Source: JASHUC01 sp963849095
GTDB taxonomy: Bacteria; Pseudomonadota; Gammaproteobacteria; Steroidobacterales; Steroidobacteraceae
Assembly (NCBI GenBank): GCA_963849095.1
Contig: CAWKGA010000001.1
Coordinates: 124,001-188,000 of the forward strand
Reading direction: 5' to 3'
Length of the DNA stretch: 64,000 bases
Within the stretch, counting starts at the first letter, position 1. Each line of letters starts with the position of its first letter. The notes beneath the pieces are model-generated. The model made no database searches, had not been told where the DNA came from, and was given only the letters and a program-made list of their open reading frames with translations. Below are positions 43,899-51,649 of the stretch, in pieces. The position numbers and the translations under genes are program-made.

Positions 43899-44396
43899 AT
43901 GAATAGAATCGGTGACATGCTGATCATCGCAGGTGCGGCTTTGATGCTGGGGCGTGGTGCCGCGGCGGATGACTACCCGGCGCAGGCGAGCCTGTCCGGG
44001 TTCAGTCTTTGCTGTACACGCGTCGTGGCGCGCGACGCGGAGGCCTTGGCAAAGTTCTACGAGGCCGTATTCGGCCTGAAGGAGGTCAACCGGACGGGAA
44101 AGGGCGCACCATCATTCGAGATCATCTTGAATTTCGGGAACACGGCGGAGGCTGCGAAAGCCAATACGAATGCCGCGCTCGTCATCACGCAAACCAATCT
44201 CGGCGTCAATGATCGCGTTCCGCACTTGCTTCTGAGCGTCCCTGACGTCGTTGCGACCCTGAAGGCGATCCAGGATGCGGGTGGCCTGGCGGGCAAACCT
44301 CGTTCTTATGGAGGGCAGATGCCGGGCTTGCAGTTCGCCCTTGCGGTCGATCCGGAGGGCAATGCGATGGAGGTCATTCAATGGCCCAAGCGCTGA
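43899..44396 (+). CDS. Exported VOC/glyoxalase-family protein
   Basis: 165 residues from the ATG at 43899, which has GGGAGG eight bases upstream; an ATG at 43836 lacks a site and would put charged residues before the signal peptide. The signal peptide ends near GRGAAA-DDYP. The rest is one vicinal-oxygen-chelate domain: VARDAEALAKFYEAVFGLKE, LLLSVPDVVATLKAIQDAGG and FALAVDPEGNAMEVIQ. A Glu close to the C-terminus is the usual metal ligand. VOC proteins act as lyases, dioxygenases or binding proteins; periplasmic ones are rare. It is the third gene of the DUF6152 run (gap 74 bases). Confidence 0.82.
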   Translation: MNRIGDMLIIAGAALMLGRGAAADDYPAQASLSGFSLCCTRVVARDAEALAKFYEAVFGLKEVNRTGKGAPSFEIILNFGNTAEAAKANTNAALVITQTNLGVNDRVPHLLLSVPDVVATLKAIQDAGGLAGKPRSYGGQMPGLQFALAVDPEGNAMEVIQWPKR

Positions 44397-44408
44397 CGCT
44401 TGTACTTG

Positions 44409-44511
44409 GGCCTGCGCCTGCGTTCGCGCGCTGGGCCAGGAGGCGCGCCGGGAGGCGAGGGAAGAGTTCAACACAGACAAAGCCGGTGGCCAGTGCAGAT
44501 ACGAACGCCGC
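44409..44511. repeat. 103-bp dispersed repeat, copy 1
   Basis: Nearly identical to 47756-47858: it begins GGCCTGCGCCTGCG and ends GATACGAACGCCGC. The handful of differences would all be nonsynonymous in the one long open frame, so it is not a conserved coding unit. It lies 12 bases after the VOC gene. Confidence 0.88.
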
Positions 44512-44524
44512 CTGGTGAAGGTCG

Positions 44525-44615
44525 CGTCTTCTCGATCTGCGCCGAGGCGCGGGCCGCTCCCACCGGCGTCGCTACTCGAAACGTCCGGCTACTCGTGAGG
44601 TCCCGACGATGCCGG
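44525..44615. repeat. Palindrome-less mosaic element (63-bp repeat copy B plus left flank)
   Basis: The left part (44525-44551) matches the left flank of palindrome 2 and the right part (44553-44615) matches its right flank with one mismatch, but the palindrome itself is absent. The right part overlaps the stop codon and last eight codons of the methyltransferase gene. Confidence 0.85.
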
Positions 44616-45560
44616 CTTGATGAATTTGAGCGTGAACCGGTCGCTCTCCCCGATCGCGGCGTACTTGTCGCGGTCCTGCGCGCCGAGCCGGTAGGTGGGC
44701 GGTAGCGTCCACACTCCCTGCGGGTAGTCCTTGGTGTCCTTCGGGTTGGCGTTGATCTCGGACCTCGAGGAGAGCTCGAACCCTGCCGCCTCGATCATCC
44801 GGATGGCGTAATCCTCGTTCACATACCCTGTCTTGGCGCGCGGGTCCTGCGGCAGCCCGGGCTTGCCGCGGTGATCGACGACGCCGAGCACGCCGCCCGG
44901 CCGCAAGGCCCGGTACAGGGCCGCGAGCGCCTGGGGAGCCCATCCGTCGGCCATCCAGTCGTGCAGGTTCCTGAACGTCAGAACCATGTCCGCCGATCCG
45001 GGCGGCGCGATGTCGCCGCCCGCGCGACCGAGCGTCGTGATCTGCGCCCCGCCATACAGATCCGGCCGCGACGCGAGCTTGTCGCGGAACGCCTGCTGCG
45101 CGCGAGTGACGAACTGGCTCTGGGGATCGGGAGGCTCGACCGCCGCGTAGTACTTACCGTGCTGCTCGACGAGCGGCGCGATGATCTCCGTGTACCAGCC
45201 GCCGTCCGGCCACACCTCGACCACACGCATGTTCGGCCGAATGCCGAAGAACAGGAGCGTCTCTCTGGGATGCCGGTAAACGTCGCGCGCGCGTTCGGCC
45301 TCGGAGCGCTGGTCTCCCGCGAGGATCCGATCGAGCTGCGCGGCCGTCGCCTGGCCCGCGGCGTCGAGCGCACCCGCCTGTTGAGCGTTGGCACCCGCAT
45401 CGGTGGCGCCGGTGCCCCCCGACGTGGACGCTGTCGCTCCCGACCCGGCGGGCCCGGCGGGTGGCGCGGTTCGCTGCGTACTGCAGCTCGATGTGCAGCC
45501 CGCGACGATCGCCATGATCGCCCCAACGAGAGCCGTACGCGAGGCGCCAGTGCGAGACAT
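44589..45560 (-). CDS. Lipoprotein with class I SAM methyltransferase domain (COG4798-like)
   Basis: 323 residues. A signal peptide with lipobox (AIVAGC) and a Ser/Thr/Gly/Ala linker (about residues 25-70) precede a methyltransferase-like domain: RPNMRVVEVWPDGGWYTEII (SAM loop region), DMVLTFRNLHDWMADG and LRPGGVLGVVDHRG. A periplasmic methyltransferase would lack SAM, so the role may differ from methylation; exported relatives of this group are common and uncharacterised. The last eight residues (PASSGPHE) come from the dispersed repeat at 44553-44615. It converges with the VOC gene. Confidence 0.82.
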   Translation of the reverse strand: MSRTGASRTALVGAIMAIVAGCTSSCSTQRTAPPAGPAGSGATASTSGGTGATDAGANAQQAGALDAAGQATAAQLDRILAGDQRSEAERARDVYRHPRETLLFFGIRPNMRVVEVWPDGGWYTEIIAPLVEQHGKYYAAVEPPDPQSQFVTRAQQAFRDKLASRPDLYGGAQITTLGRAGGDIAPPGSADMVLTFRNLHDWMADGWAPQALAALYRALRPGGVLGVVDHRGKPGLPQDPRAKTGYVNEDYAIRMIEAAGFELSSRSEINANPKDTKDYPQGVWTLPPTYRLGAQDRDKYAAIGESDRFTLKFIKPASSGPHE

Positions 45561-45676
45561 ACTCCGAACCTCATCGTGTGACCGTGCTTCCGCACCAAGA
45601 CTTTTACCACGACGGGGGCCGATACGCGGCGGTCGTGGCGCAACGATCAGTGACTGCAGCGCTGCCTCGCAGGCCG

Positions 45677-47179
45677 TCAGACCATCTTGCCGTAGTCCAG
45701 CAAGTCTTGGCAGAGATAACCTCGGGCAAGGAGTTCTGCACGTGCGTTAGCATCGAACTCCGGCGCAAACAGGACTTTCTCGTGATGCCAGTCCCGGAGC
45801 CTCCGATGTTGCGGAGCTTTCAGGAAAGCTTCGATATGCCGCTCGAAGTTCGCGAGTTCTGCTCGATCGTGCGCGGAGGCGCTTCGCTTGCAAGAGCCGA
45901 ACCGGATCCGCCTGCCGCTCTCATCCAGCGCAACAAGATCGATCTCCACGCTCCTCGTCGAGTCGCGTGGTCTGTTCCAGTAGCCAAGTTGAATAGACGA
46001 CAGCTCGAAATCGCCTTTACCCTTTCTGGACACCTCGACGTGCAGGTCGCGGATGAGCTTCTCGAACGCGGAGCCCTCCAGGGTTTCCAGCCTGTGCAGC
46101 GCAGGAGCGAGAGCCTTGCCGATAGGTTTCAGGCGGGCTGCCTCTCGTGCGGGCTTGGCAACCGCCAGCCAGGCCTTTAGAAAGTTGTCCGTGATGTAAT
46201 AGCGCGCATTGCGGCTCTTGCTGTCGGAGAACACGGGCTGGAGCTTGTCGACCATCCCGTACTTGGTGACGAGTCGAGCGATGTGGGTGCCGAGTGGGGT
46301 ACTGTCATGTGGATCATTGAGCGCACCGACGAGCTCGGCGTGATTGCAGCCAGGATGGTCTGCGAGGTAGCGGAGTATCGATACGGCGCGTCCTCGCAAT
46401 TCTCGCAAGAACCAGTTATCGGCCTCCTCGGAGAGGGGGCTCGAACCGCGGAGGAACATTCTCGCAAGGAGTTCATGCGCGAGTTCCTGCGCCGGCAGCT
46501 CAAATAATCGCTGTTCGAAGGCGTCTGCGTAGAACTTGGGGACTCCCTCGAAAAAGGTCCAAAGCGTGAGCCACTGTGCTGGCGTTGAGATTCCCTGGTG
46601 GCGAAAAACCGTCATGAGGTCCTCGAAGTCCCAATGATCGAGCTTCAATTGTCTCGTCACGCGGCCGTAGAGCGGGGCGGCCTTGTCCTCGAGCAACGCG
46701 CTCATATCGGAGTGCAGTGAGCCGAGGACGAAGAGTCCGCCGCCGGAAAGAGTGGCATTGCGTAATTTGTCCACCTCGGCCTGGAGAAACGAATTGAAAT
46801 GCCCCAGTGCGGATCGCGTGAAATATTGGAATTCATCGAGAACGACTATCGTGCCAGCGCGACAGAGCTGGCCGATGGCCGCTGCCATGGACGGGAAATC
46901 GACGACCGAGTCCGCGAGCGCTTTGACTTCATCTCTATCGGATTCACCGAGACTCCGCCGTAGTGTCGCGGCTACGTCGCGCTCGTCGGAATCGGGTGTC
47001 TGCATGTAGACGAGCCTCGAGCCGAAATCGGGGTTCTGAAGCGCGAGCTGCCCGAGCAGCGTCGTCTTGCCGATACGCCGCCTGCCCTCGATTCGGCAGA
47101 AGAACCAGCGACCCGCCTCGACGATTCCACGCAGCTCAGCCAGCGGCTCGGCGCGACCGTAAAAGCCCCAAGTCGGCAC
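45677..47179 (-). CDS. Archaeal-type ATPase with C-terminal DUF234-like nuclease-fold domain
   Basis: 500 residues. The STAND/AAA-like ATPase has P-loop GRRRIGKTT (residues 32-40) and Walker B TIVVLDEFQYF; a winged-helix region follows (about 255-320, LADHPGCNHAELVGALNDP). The C-terminal 130 residues contain VEIDLVALDESGRRIRFGSCKRS, the D...x-C-K arrangement of a PD-(D/E)xK-type fold as in DUF234. Function of this family is unknown; genes are mobile and frequent in archaea and scattered bacteria. Coding GC is visibly lower than its neighbours, suggesting transfer. The GTG start is preceded by AAGGAG at five bases and an AT-rich promoter region. Confidence 0.85.
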   Translation of the reverse strand: MPTWGFYGRAEPLAELRGIVEAGRWFFCRIEGRRRIGKTTLLGQLALQNPDFGSRLVYMQTPDSDERDVAATLRRSLGESDRDEVKALADSVVDFPSMAAAIGQLCRAGTIVVLDEFQYFTRSALGHFNSFLQAEVDKLRNATLSGGGLFVLGSLHSDMSALLEDKAAPLYGRVTRQLKLDHWDFEDLMTVFRHQGISTPAQWLTLWTFFEGVPKFYADAFEQRLFELPAQELAHELLARMFLRGSSPLSEEADNWFLRELRGRAVSILRYLADHPGCNHAELVGALNDPHDSTPLGTHIARLVTKYGMVDKLQPVFSDSKSRNARYYITDNFLKAWLAVAKPAREAARLKPIGKALAPALHRLETLEGSAFEKLIRDLHVEVSRKGKGDFELSSIQLGYWNRPRDSTRSVEIDLVALDESGRRIRFGSCKRSASAHDRAELANFERHIEAFLKAPQHRRLRDWHHEKVLFAPEFDANARAELLARGYLCQDLLDYGKMV

Positions 47180-47184
47180 TATTT

Positions 47185-47234
47185 CTCCTTAAGATACTTT
47201 TTTGTATGCTATAAAAAATACCAGGCCAAGGCAA
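47185..47234 (-). promoter_or_regulatory. AT-rich promoter region and ribosome site of the ATPase gene
   Basis: Reading the minus strand: TTGCCT (47234-47229), 15 bases, TATAGC (47213-47208), an ATAC/GTAT inverted repeat around a six-A run, then AAGGAG (47190-47185). This is the most AT-rich stretch in the window. The inverted repeat could be an operator. The -35/-10 spacing is short, so the hexamers are tentative. Confidence 0.4.
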
Positions 47235-47276
47235 TGATTTTGTGTTTGTTTTCTGTGCACGTTCCCGGGGCGCGAG

Positions 47277-47302
47277 AAAAGCCCCGCGCGGGGCGGGGCT
47301 TT
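47277..47302 (-). terminator. Rho-independent terminator after the RRM gene
   Basis: A 10-bp perfect stem (AAAGCCCCGC with GCGGGGCTTT) and five-base loop, followed on the minus strand by TTTT. It lies 34 bases after the stop of the RNA-binding protein gene and separates it from the ATPase gene. Confidence 0.8.
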
Positions 47303-47335
47303 CCGGGGACCCAAAAGAGGGGTCGAAGGGGAGGG

Positions 47336-47617
47336 TTAGCGGCGGAACGGACCGCTGCCCTGGCGGGGGCGTTGCGGGCGTTCCTGGGCCTCGTTGACGC
47401 GTAAGGGTCGGCCGTTCATCTGATGACCGTTCAGAGCCTGGATGGCGCTCTGAGCCTCGTTTTGTGGCATGTCGACGAAACCGAAGCCGCGAGGCTTGCC
47501 GGTTTCACGGTCGTTGATGAGCTTGACCGACTCCACCTTGCCGTGACGCTCGAAGAGCACACGAACGTCCTGCTCGGTGGCGTTGAAGGGCAGATTGCCC
47601 ACGTAGATCGTCGTCAT
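47336..47617 (-). CDS. RRM-domain RNA-binding protein
   Basis: 93 residues, a single RNA recognition motif: RNP2 IYVGNLPFNA at residues 4-13 and RNP1 KPRGFGFVDM at about 41-50, then a short Arg/Gln/Pro tail (RPQRPRQGSGPFRR). Small single-RRM proteins of this type in bacteria are often cold- or stress-induced and bind single-stranded RNA. It is monocistronic: a strong terminator follows and a 312-base region without genes precedes it. Confidence 0.95.
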   Translation of the reverse strand: MTTIYVGNLPFNATEQDVRVLFERHGKVESVKLINDRETGKPRGFGFVDMPQNEAQSAIQALNGHQMNGRPLRVNEAQERPQRPRQGSGPFRR

Positions 47618-47929
47618 CCAACCATCTCACTGAAATGCGGACAGCGGCGAGCCGCACGAGTCGGTCGCATGTACCGCGTGAAACGAACCAAGACAGGTCA
47701 GGGCTTCAAGGCACACGATCGGCAGTTTCAGTCAATGCGGGCGCTTGGGGCCGGCGGCCTGCACCTGCGTTCGCGCGCTGGGCCAGGAGGCGTGCCGGGA
47801 GGCGTGGGAAGAGTTCAACACACAAAAAGCCACTGGCCAGTGCAGATACGAACGCCGCAAAGATGCTACTCCCGGGCTCTTTGGGAAGCAAACAGCCCGC
47901 GCCGCCCGGCTCGGACGGGCTGCACACAC
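47618..47929. other. 312-base region without genes between RRM gene and speA
   Basis: It contains the second copy of the 103-bp repeat (47756-47858) and a weak hairpin (CAGCCCG...CGGGCTG, about 47897-47926) just after speA that may help termination. The part at 47618-47700 should hold the RRM promoter and leader. No open frame here has support. Confidence 0.5.
47756..47858. repeat. 103-bp dispersed repeat, copy 2
   Basis: Same length and order as 44409-44511, with the differences concentrated at C/T and the stretch after AACACA. It is located 72 bases past the speA stop, again next to a gene's 3' end and in the same + orientation as copy 1. Confidence 0.88.
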
Positions 47930-50017
47930 TCAAGCCCCAGCGGGCTCCAGGTACGCGTAGCCGTTGAGCTCGCCCTCGTAGAACCGCTTGAGCTGCTGGC
48001 TCTCGGCGACGGTCATGCGCCCGTCGCGAATCGCCCGCTCGCAGTCCCGCGCGAGGGCGGGGTAGAGCTCGGCCACGTCGTACTCCATGTACTCGAGCAC
48101 CTTGTTCGCCGTGTCGCCCTTGACGATCTCCTCGATCCACCAGCCGCCCTCCTCGAGCAGCCGGATGTGCACCACGTGCGTGTCGCCGAAGAGATTGTGC
48201 AGGTCGCCGAGCGTCTCCTGGTAGGCGCCAACGAGAAAGGCGGCGAGGTAGTACTCCTTGCCCGGCGCGAGCTCGTGCAGCTCGAGCGTGTGCTTCACGT
48301 CGCGCTGGCTCACGAACCGGTCGATGTTCCCGTCGGAGTCGCAGGTGATGTCCGCGAGCACGCCGGTGCGGACGGGGCGCTCGTCGAGCCGGTGGATCGG
48401 CATGATGGGAAAGAGCTGATCGATGGCCCAGCTGTCGGGCAACGACTGGAACACGGAGAAGTTGCAGAAGTAGGTGTCCGAGAGAATCGACTCGAGGTTC
48501 TCGAGCTCCTCCGGGGTGCGGTCGAGCCGGCGGCAGCAGTCCCTCACCTTGGCGCAGGTCGCCCAGTAGAGCCGCTCCGCGAGGCCGCGGACCTCGAGCG
48601 ACAGCAGGCCCAAGTTGAACATCTGCAGCGCCTGCTCGCGCGCGGTGAGCGCATCGTGATAGCACTCGACCACTCGGCGCTCGCTCACCGAGCGGTAGGC
48701 CTCGAACAGATCCTCCACCGGCTGCGGCAGCTCGTCGTCGCCCGCGTAGTCCTCCGCAGCGTGCCCCGTCACCCGGAACTTGTCGAGCGCCGAGGAGCCG
48801 AGCGCGTTGAAGATGAGCACGCTGTGGTAAGCGGCGATCGAACGGCCCGACTCGCTCACGATCATCGGATGGGGGATGTCGCGCGCGTTGCACACGCTCG
48901 CGACACGATAGACCACGTCGCTCGCGTACTCATTGAGCGTGTAGTTCATCGAGGAGGAGAAGTTCGTGCCGGTGCCGTCGTAGTCCACGCCGAGCCCGCC
49001 GCCCACGTCGATGTACTTCAAGCCGGCGCCCATCAGCTTCAACTCCGCGTAGACATGGGCGAGCTCGTTGACGGCGTCCTTGACGCGCCGGATGTCCTGC
49101 AGCTGGCTGCCCGGATGGCAATGCACGAGCTGCAGGCAGTCGAGCATGTCGCGCGCCTTGAGCACGTTGAACAGCTCGAGAATCTCGGTGATGAACAGTC
49201 CGAACTTCGAGCGCTCGCCGGCAGATTCCCGCCAGCGCCCGGAGCCTTCGCTCGAGAGCTTCACGCGCACCCCGATGCTCGGCCGTACGCCGTACGCCGA
49301 CGCATGTTTGAGAATGAGGTCGAGCTCCTCGTAGTTCTCGACCACCGGGATGATGGTGCGGCCGAGCTTCGTCGCGAGCGTCACGGCCTCGATGTAGCTG
49401 TCGTCCTTGAAGCCGTTGCACACGATGAGCCGGTCCGGCGCGTTCTCCGTCATCGCCATGACGGCGAGCAGCTCGGGCTTGGAGCCCACCTCCAGGCCGA
49501 AGCCGAACTCCTTGCCGTAGCGGTAGACCTCCTCCACCACGAGCCGCTGCTGGTTCACCTTGATGGGGAACACGGCGGCGTAGCGGTTGCGGTAGTCGTT
49601 CTCGGCGATCGCCTGCGCAAAGGCGGTGTGCATCGATCGCAGCCGATGCGCGAGGATGTCGGAGAAGCGCACGACGACCGGTGTCGTGAGGTCGCGAGCC
49701 TTGAGACCCTCGACCACCTCGAAGAGGTCGATCTCCTGCCCCGGCTGGGTGTCCGGCCGAACGACCACGTGGCCTGCCGGATTGATGGAGAAGTAGCCCT
49801 TGCCCCAGGCGCCCACCTGGTAGAGCTCGAGGGAGTCCTCGACGCTCCAGGGCTGGGCGGGATTGAACTTGCGGCTTGCGCCGTTCAGGTCGATGTTCGG
49901 GTCGGCAGCCACGTCCGGATGAGCTCCAAAACGCACGTGGCTGGTGCCCCGCACTCGGTGCCCAGCCACGCCGCAGATGTCATGGAGTCGGAAGATAGCA
50001 AAAAAAGATGAACGCAC
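47930..50017 (-). CDS. speA: Biosynthetic arginine decarboxylase
   Basis: Up to 695 residues from a GTG at 50017, but family similarity starts near WSVEDSLELYQVGAWGKGYF (residue about 57). A GTG at 49935 is a plausible real start, and a TATCTT-like -10 lies between the two. The alanine-racemase-fold half contains the PLP lysine in AVFPIKVNQQR; the C-terminal half ends with the EGGWWIEEIVKGDTANKVLE region. It converts arginine to agmatine, the first step to putrescine. It lies three bases after the rhodanese gene. Homospermidine synthase, encoded at 51650, uses putrescine, so both belong to polyamine supply. Confidence 0.95.
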   Translation of the reverse strand: MRSSFFAIFRLHDICGVAGHRVRGTSHVRFGAHPDVAADPNIDLNGASRKFNPAQPWSVEDSLELYQVGAWGKGYFSINPAGHVVVRPDTQPGQEIDLFEVVEGLKARDLTTPVVVRFSDILAHRLRSMHTAFAQAIAENDYRNRYAAVFPIKVNQQRLVVEEVYRYGKEFGFGLEVGSKPELLAVMAMTENAPDRLIVCNGFKDDSYIEAVTLATKLGRTIIPVVENYEELDLILKHASAYGVRPSIGVRVKLSSEGSGRWRESAGERSKFGLFITEILELFNVLKARDMLDCLQLVHCHPGSQLQDIRRVKDAVNELAHVYAELKLMGAGLKYIDVGGGLGVDYDGTGTNFSSSMNYTLNEYASDVVYRVASVCNARDIPHPMIVSESGRSIAAYHSVLIFNALGSSALDKFRVTGHAAEDYAGDDELPQPVEDLFEAYRSVSERRVVECYHDALTAREQALQMFNLGLLSLEVRGLAERLYWATCAKVRDCCRRLDRTPEELENLESILSDTYFCNFSVFQSLPDSWAIDQLFPIMPIHRLDERPVRTGVLADITCDSDGNIDRFVSQRDVKHTLELHELAPGKEYYLAAFLVGAYQETLGDLHNLFGDTHVVHIRLLEEGGWWIEEIVKGDTANKVLEYMEYDVAELYPALARDCERAIRDGRMTVAESQQLKRFYEGELNGYAYLEPAGA

Positions 50018-50020
50018 CTA

Positions 50021-50899
50021 TCACGAGCGCGCCACGGGCCGCACCGGATCGCGGATCCACTCGCTCCACGATCCTGCGTACAAGCGGGCGCCTGAGAGGC
50101 CGGCGAGCTCCATCGCGAGCAGATTGTGGCACGCCGTGACGCCCGAGCCGCACATCGAGACGACACGCTCCGGCGGCGAGCCGGCGAGCGTCTCGCGCCA
50201 CAGCCGCGACAGCTCGGCAGGGGGAAGGAAGCGCCCCGCCGTGTCGAGATTGCGCGTGAAAGGATGATTGCGGGCGCCCGGAACGTGCCCCGCGACCGGA
50301 TCGAGCGTCTCGTTGCGCCCTGCGAACCGGTCGGCCGCGCGGGCGTCGACCAGCACCATATCGGCGTGCTCGAGGCCCTGCGCGACGCCCTGGGCGACCT
50401 CCGGCGTGGCAGCCACCCAGCCGAGCCGCGGCTCGGCGATGAACCGCCGCGGCGGCCGCGGCGCCGTCGTGTGAGTCACCGGAAGCCCGGCGGACCGCCA
50501 CGCCGCGAGCCCGCCGTTCAGCACGGCGGCCCGCGAGTGCCCGAGGAAGCGCAGCAGCCACCAGAGCCGCGCGGCGAGCGCGCCGCTCGCCTGGTCGTAT
50601 GCGACGACCTGCGTCTCGCGGTCGATGCCCCAGCGGCCGAGGGTGGCCGCGAGCCGGTCCGAGGCCGGCAGCGGATGGCGGCCGCTCGCCGGCGTCACCG
50701 GATCCGACAGATCACGATCGAGATGAGCGAACTGCGCGCCGGGAATGTGGCTCTCCGCGTACGCCTCGGCGCCCCACTGCGGCCGGGCGAGATCGTGGCG
50801 GCAGTCGACGATCGCCACATCGCCATCCGAGCGGAGCAGGGCGGCGAGCTCCAGGGGCTCGATCAGCGTCGTGCAAGCGTGGGCAGTCATGGGCGGCAT
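50021..50899 (-). CDS. Sulfurtransferase (tandem rhodanese, 3-mercaptopyruvate/thiosulfate type)
   Basis: 292 residues with two rhodanese domains. The first (about 10-135) is inactive-like (IVDCRHDLARP, HIPGAQFAHLD); the second carries the catalytic Cys250 in VVSMCGSGVTACHN. The six-residue loop CGSGVT is that of 3-mercaptopyruvate sulfurtransferases rather than thiosulfate-specific CRKGVT. Cytoplasmic sulfur transfer. It diverges from the GST gene (58 bases) and is directly upstream of speA. Confidence 0.92.
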   Translation of the reverse strand: MPPMTAHACTTLIEPLELAALLRSDGDVAIVDCRHDLARPQWGAEAYAESHIPGAQFAHLDRDLSDPVTPASGRHPLPASDRLAATLGRWGIDRETQVVAYDQASGALAARLWWLLRFLGHSRAAVLNGGLAAWRSAGLPVTHTTAPRPPRRFIAEPRLGWVAATPEVAQGVAQGLEHADMVLVDARAADRFAGRNETLDPVAGHVPGARNHPFTRNLDTAGRFLPPAELSRLWRETLAGSPPERVVSMCGSGVTACHNLLAMELAGLSGARLYAGSWSEWIRDPVRPVARS

Positions 50900-50957
50900 C
50901 CCTCGAGGCGGCGCGATGTCCTACAATCGCGCGAGCGGCCGGAATCGAACGAAGTAT

Positions 50958-51617
50958 ATGGCGATCGACGTTTACTGGGGCAGCGGCAGCCCGTACAGCT
51001 GGCGAGTGCTCCTCGCGCTGGAGTACAAGCGCGTGGCGTACAAGAGCCACCTGCTGCAGTTCTCCAAGCAGGAGCACAAGTCGCCGCAGATCCTCGCGCT
51101 CAATTTCCGCGGGCGCGTTCCGATCCTGAAGGACGGCGACTACGTCGTGTTCGAGTCACTCGCGATCCTCTACTACCTCGACCTCAAGTATCCCGATCCG
51201 CCGATCTTCGGCCGCACGCCGGAGGAGGCGGGAGTGATCATGAGAGTGATCTGTGAGTACCAGGCCTACACCGAGGAGCACCTGACCAAGCTCGTGCAGA
51301 CGTTCCTCTCGCCGCAGCCGCGCGCGAGCGGTGATGACCTCGCGGGCGCCATGCACGTGGTGGCGCGCGAAGCGCGCTCCATCGAGGCGCGGCTCGCCAA
51401 GTCGGACTGGGTCGTCGGCGAGAGCTTCTCCGCCGCGGACATCGTGATCTACCCCGCCTTGCGGCTCCTGCTGCGCGCGCTCGGCAAGCCGGCCGCTCGC
51501 GAGCTCTCCGCCCGCTTCCTGCCCCTCGCGGTCAACTACCCCGCCCTCGAGCGCTGGATCGCGCGCGTCGAGGCCTTGCCGGGTTACGATCGCACTTTTC
51601 CCCCTCACTGGCGCTGA
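50958..51617 (+). CDS. Glutathione S-transferase family protein
   Basis: 219 residues from the ATG at 50958. The N-terminal thioredoxin fold has SGSPYSWRVLLALEYKRV, the cis-Pro region GRVPILKDGD and the glutathione-binding E-S of VVFESLAILYYLD. The C-terminal helical domain has FSAADIVIYPALRLL. A TACAAT (50922-50927) upstream could be a -10 element. Substrate unknown. The following gene starts 32 bases after its stop. Confidence 0.92.
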   Translation: MAIDVYWGSGSPYSWRVLLALEYKRVAYKSHLLQFSKQEHKSPQILALNFRGRVPILKDGDYVVFESLAILYYLDLKYPDPPIFGRTPEEAGVIMRVICEYQAYTEEHLTKLVQTFLSPQPRASGDDLAGAMHVVAREARSIEARLAKSDWVVGESFSAADIVIYPALRLLLRALGKPAARELSARFLPLAVNYPALERWIARVEALPGYDRTFPPHWR

Positions 51618-51649
51618 GGGGATCAAAAGGCGAGGGCGTTGACGGGATC

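Noticed and set aside
44409..44598. The 103-bp repeat as a small conserved protein (reading A-L-G-Q-E-A...)
   Set aside because: The frame is open in both copies, but the differences between copies would all change amino acids and the flanks diverge at once, so coding selection is not supported.
40033..47929. A defined genomic island with att sites
   Set aside because: The block looks accessory, but I see no integrase and no tRNA; only dispersed repeats mark it, so boundaries cannot be claimed.
47423..50011. 862-codon plus-strand open frame over speA
   Set aside because: Antisense shadow of the clear speA reading frame; no recognisable domain.
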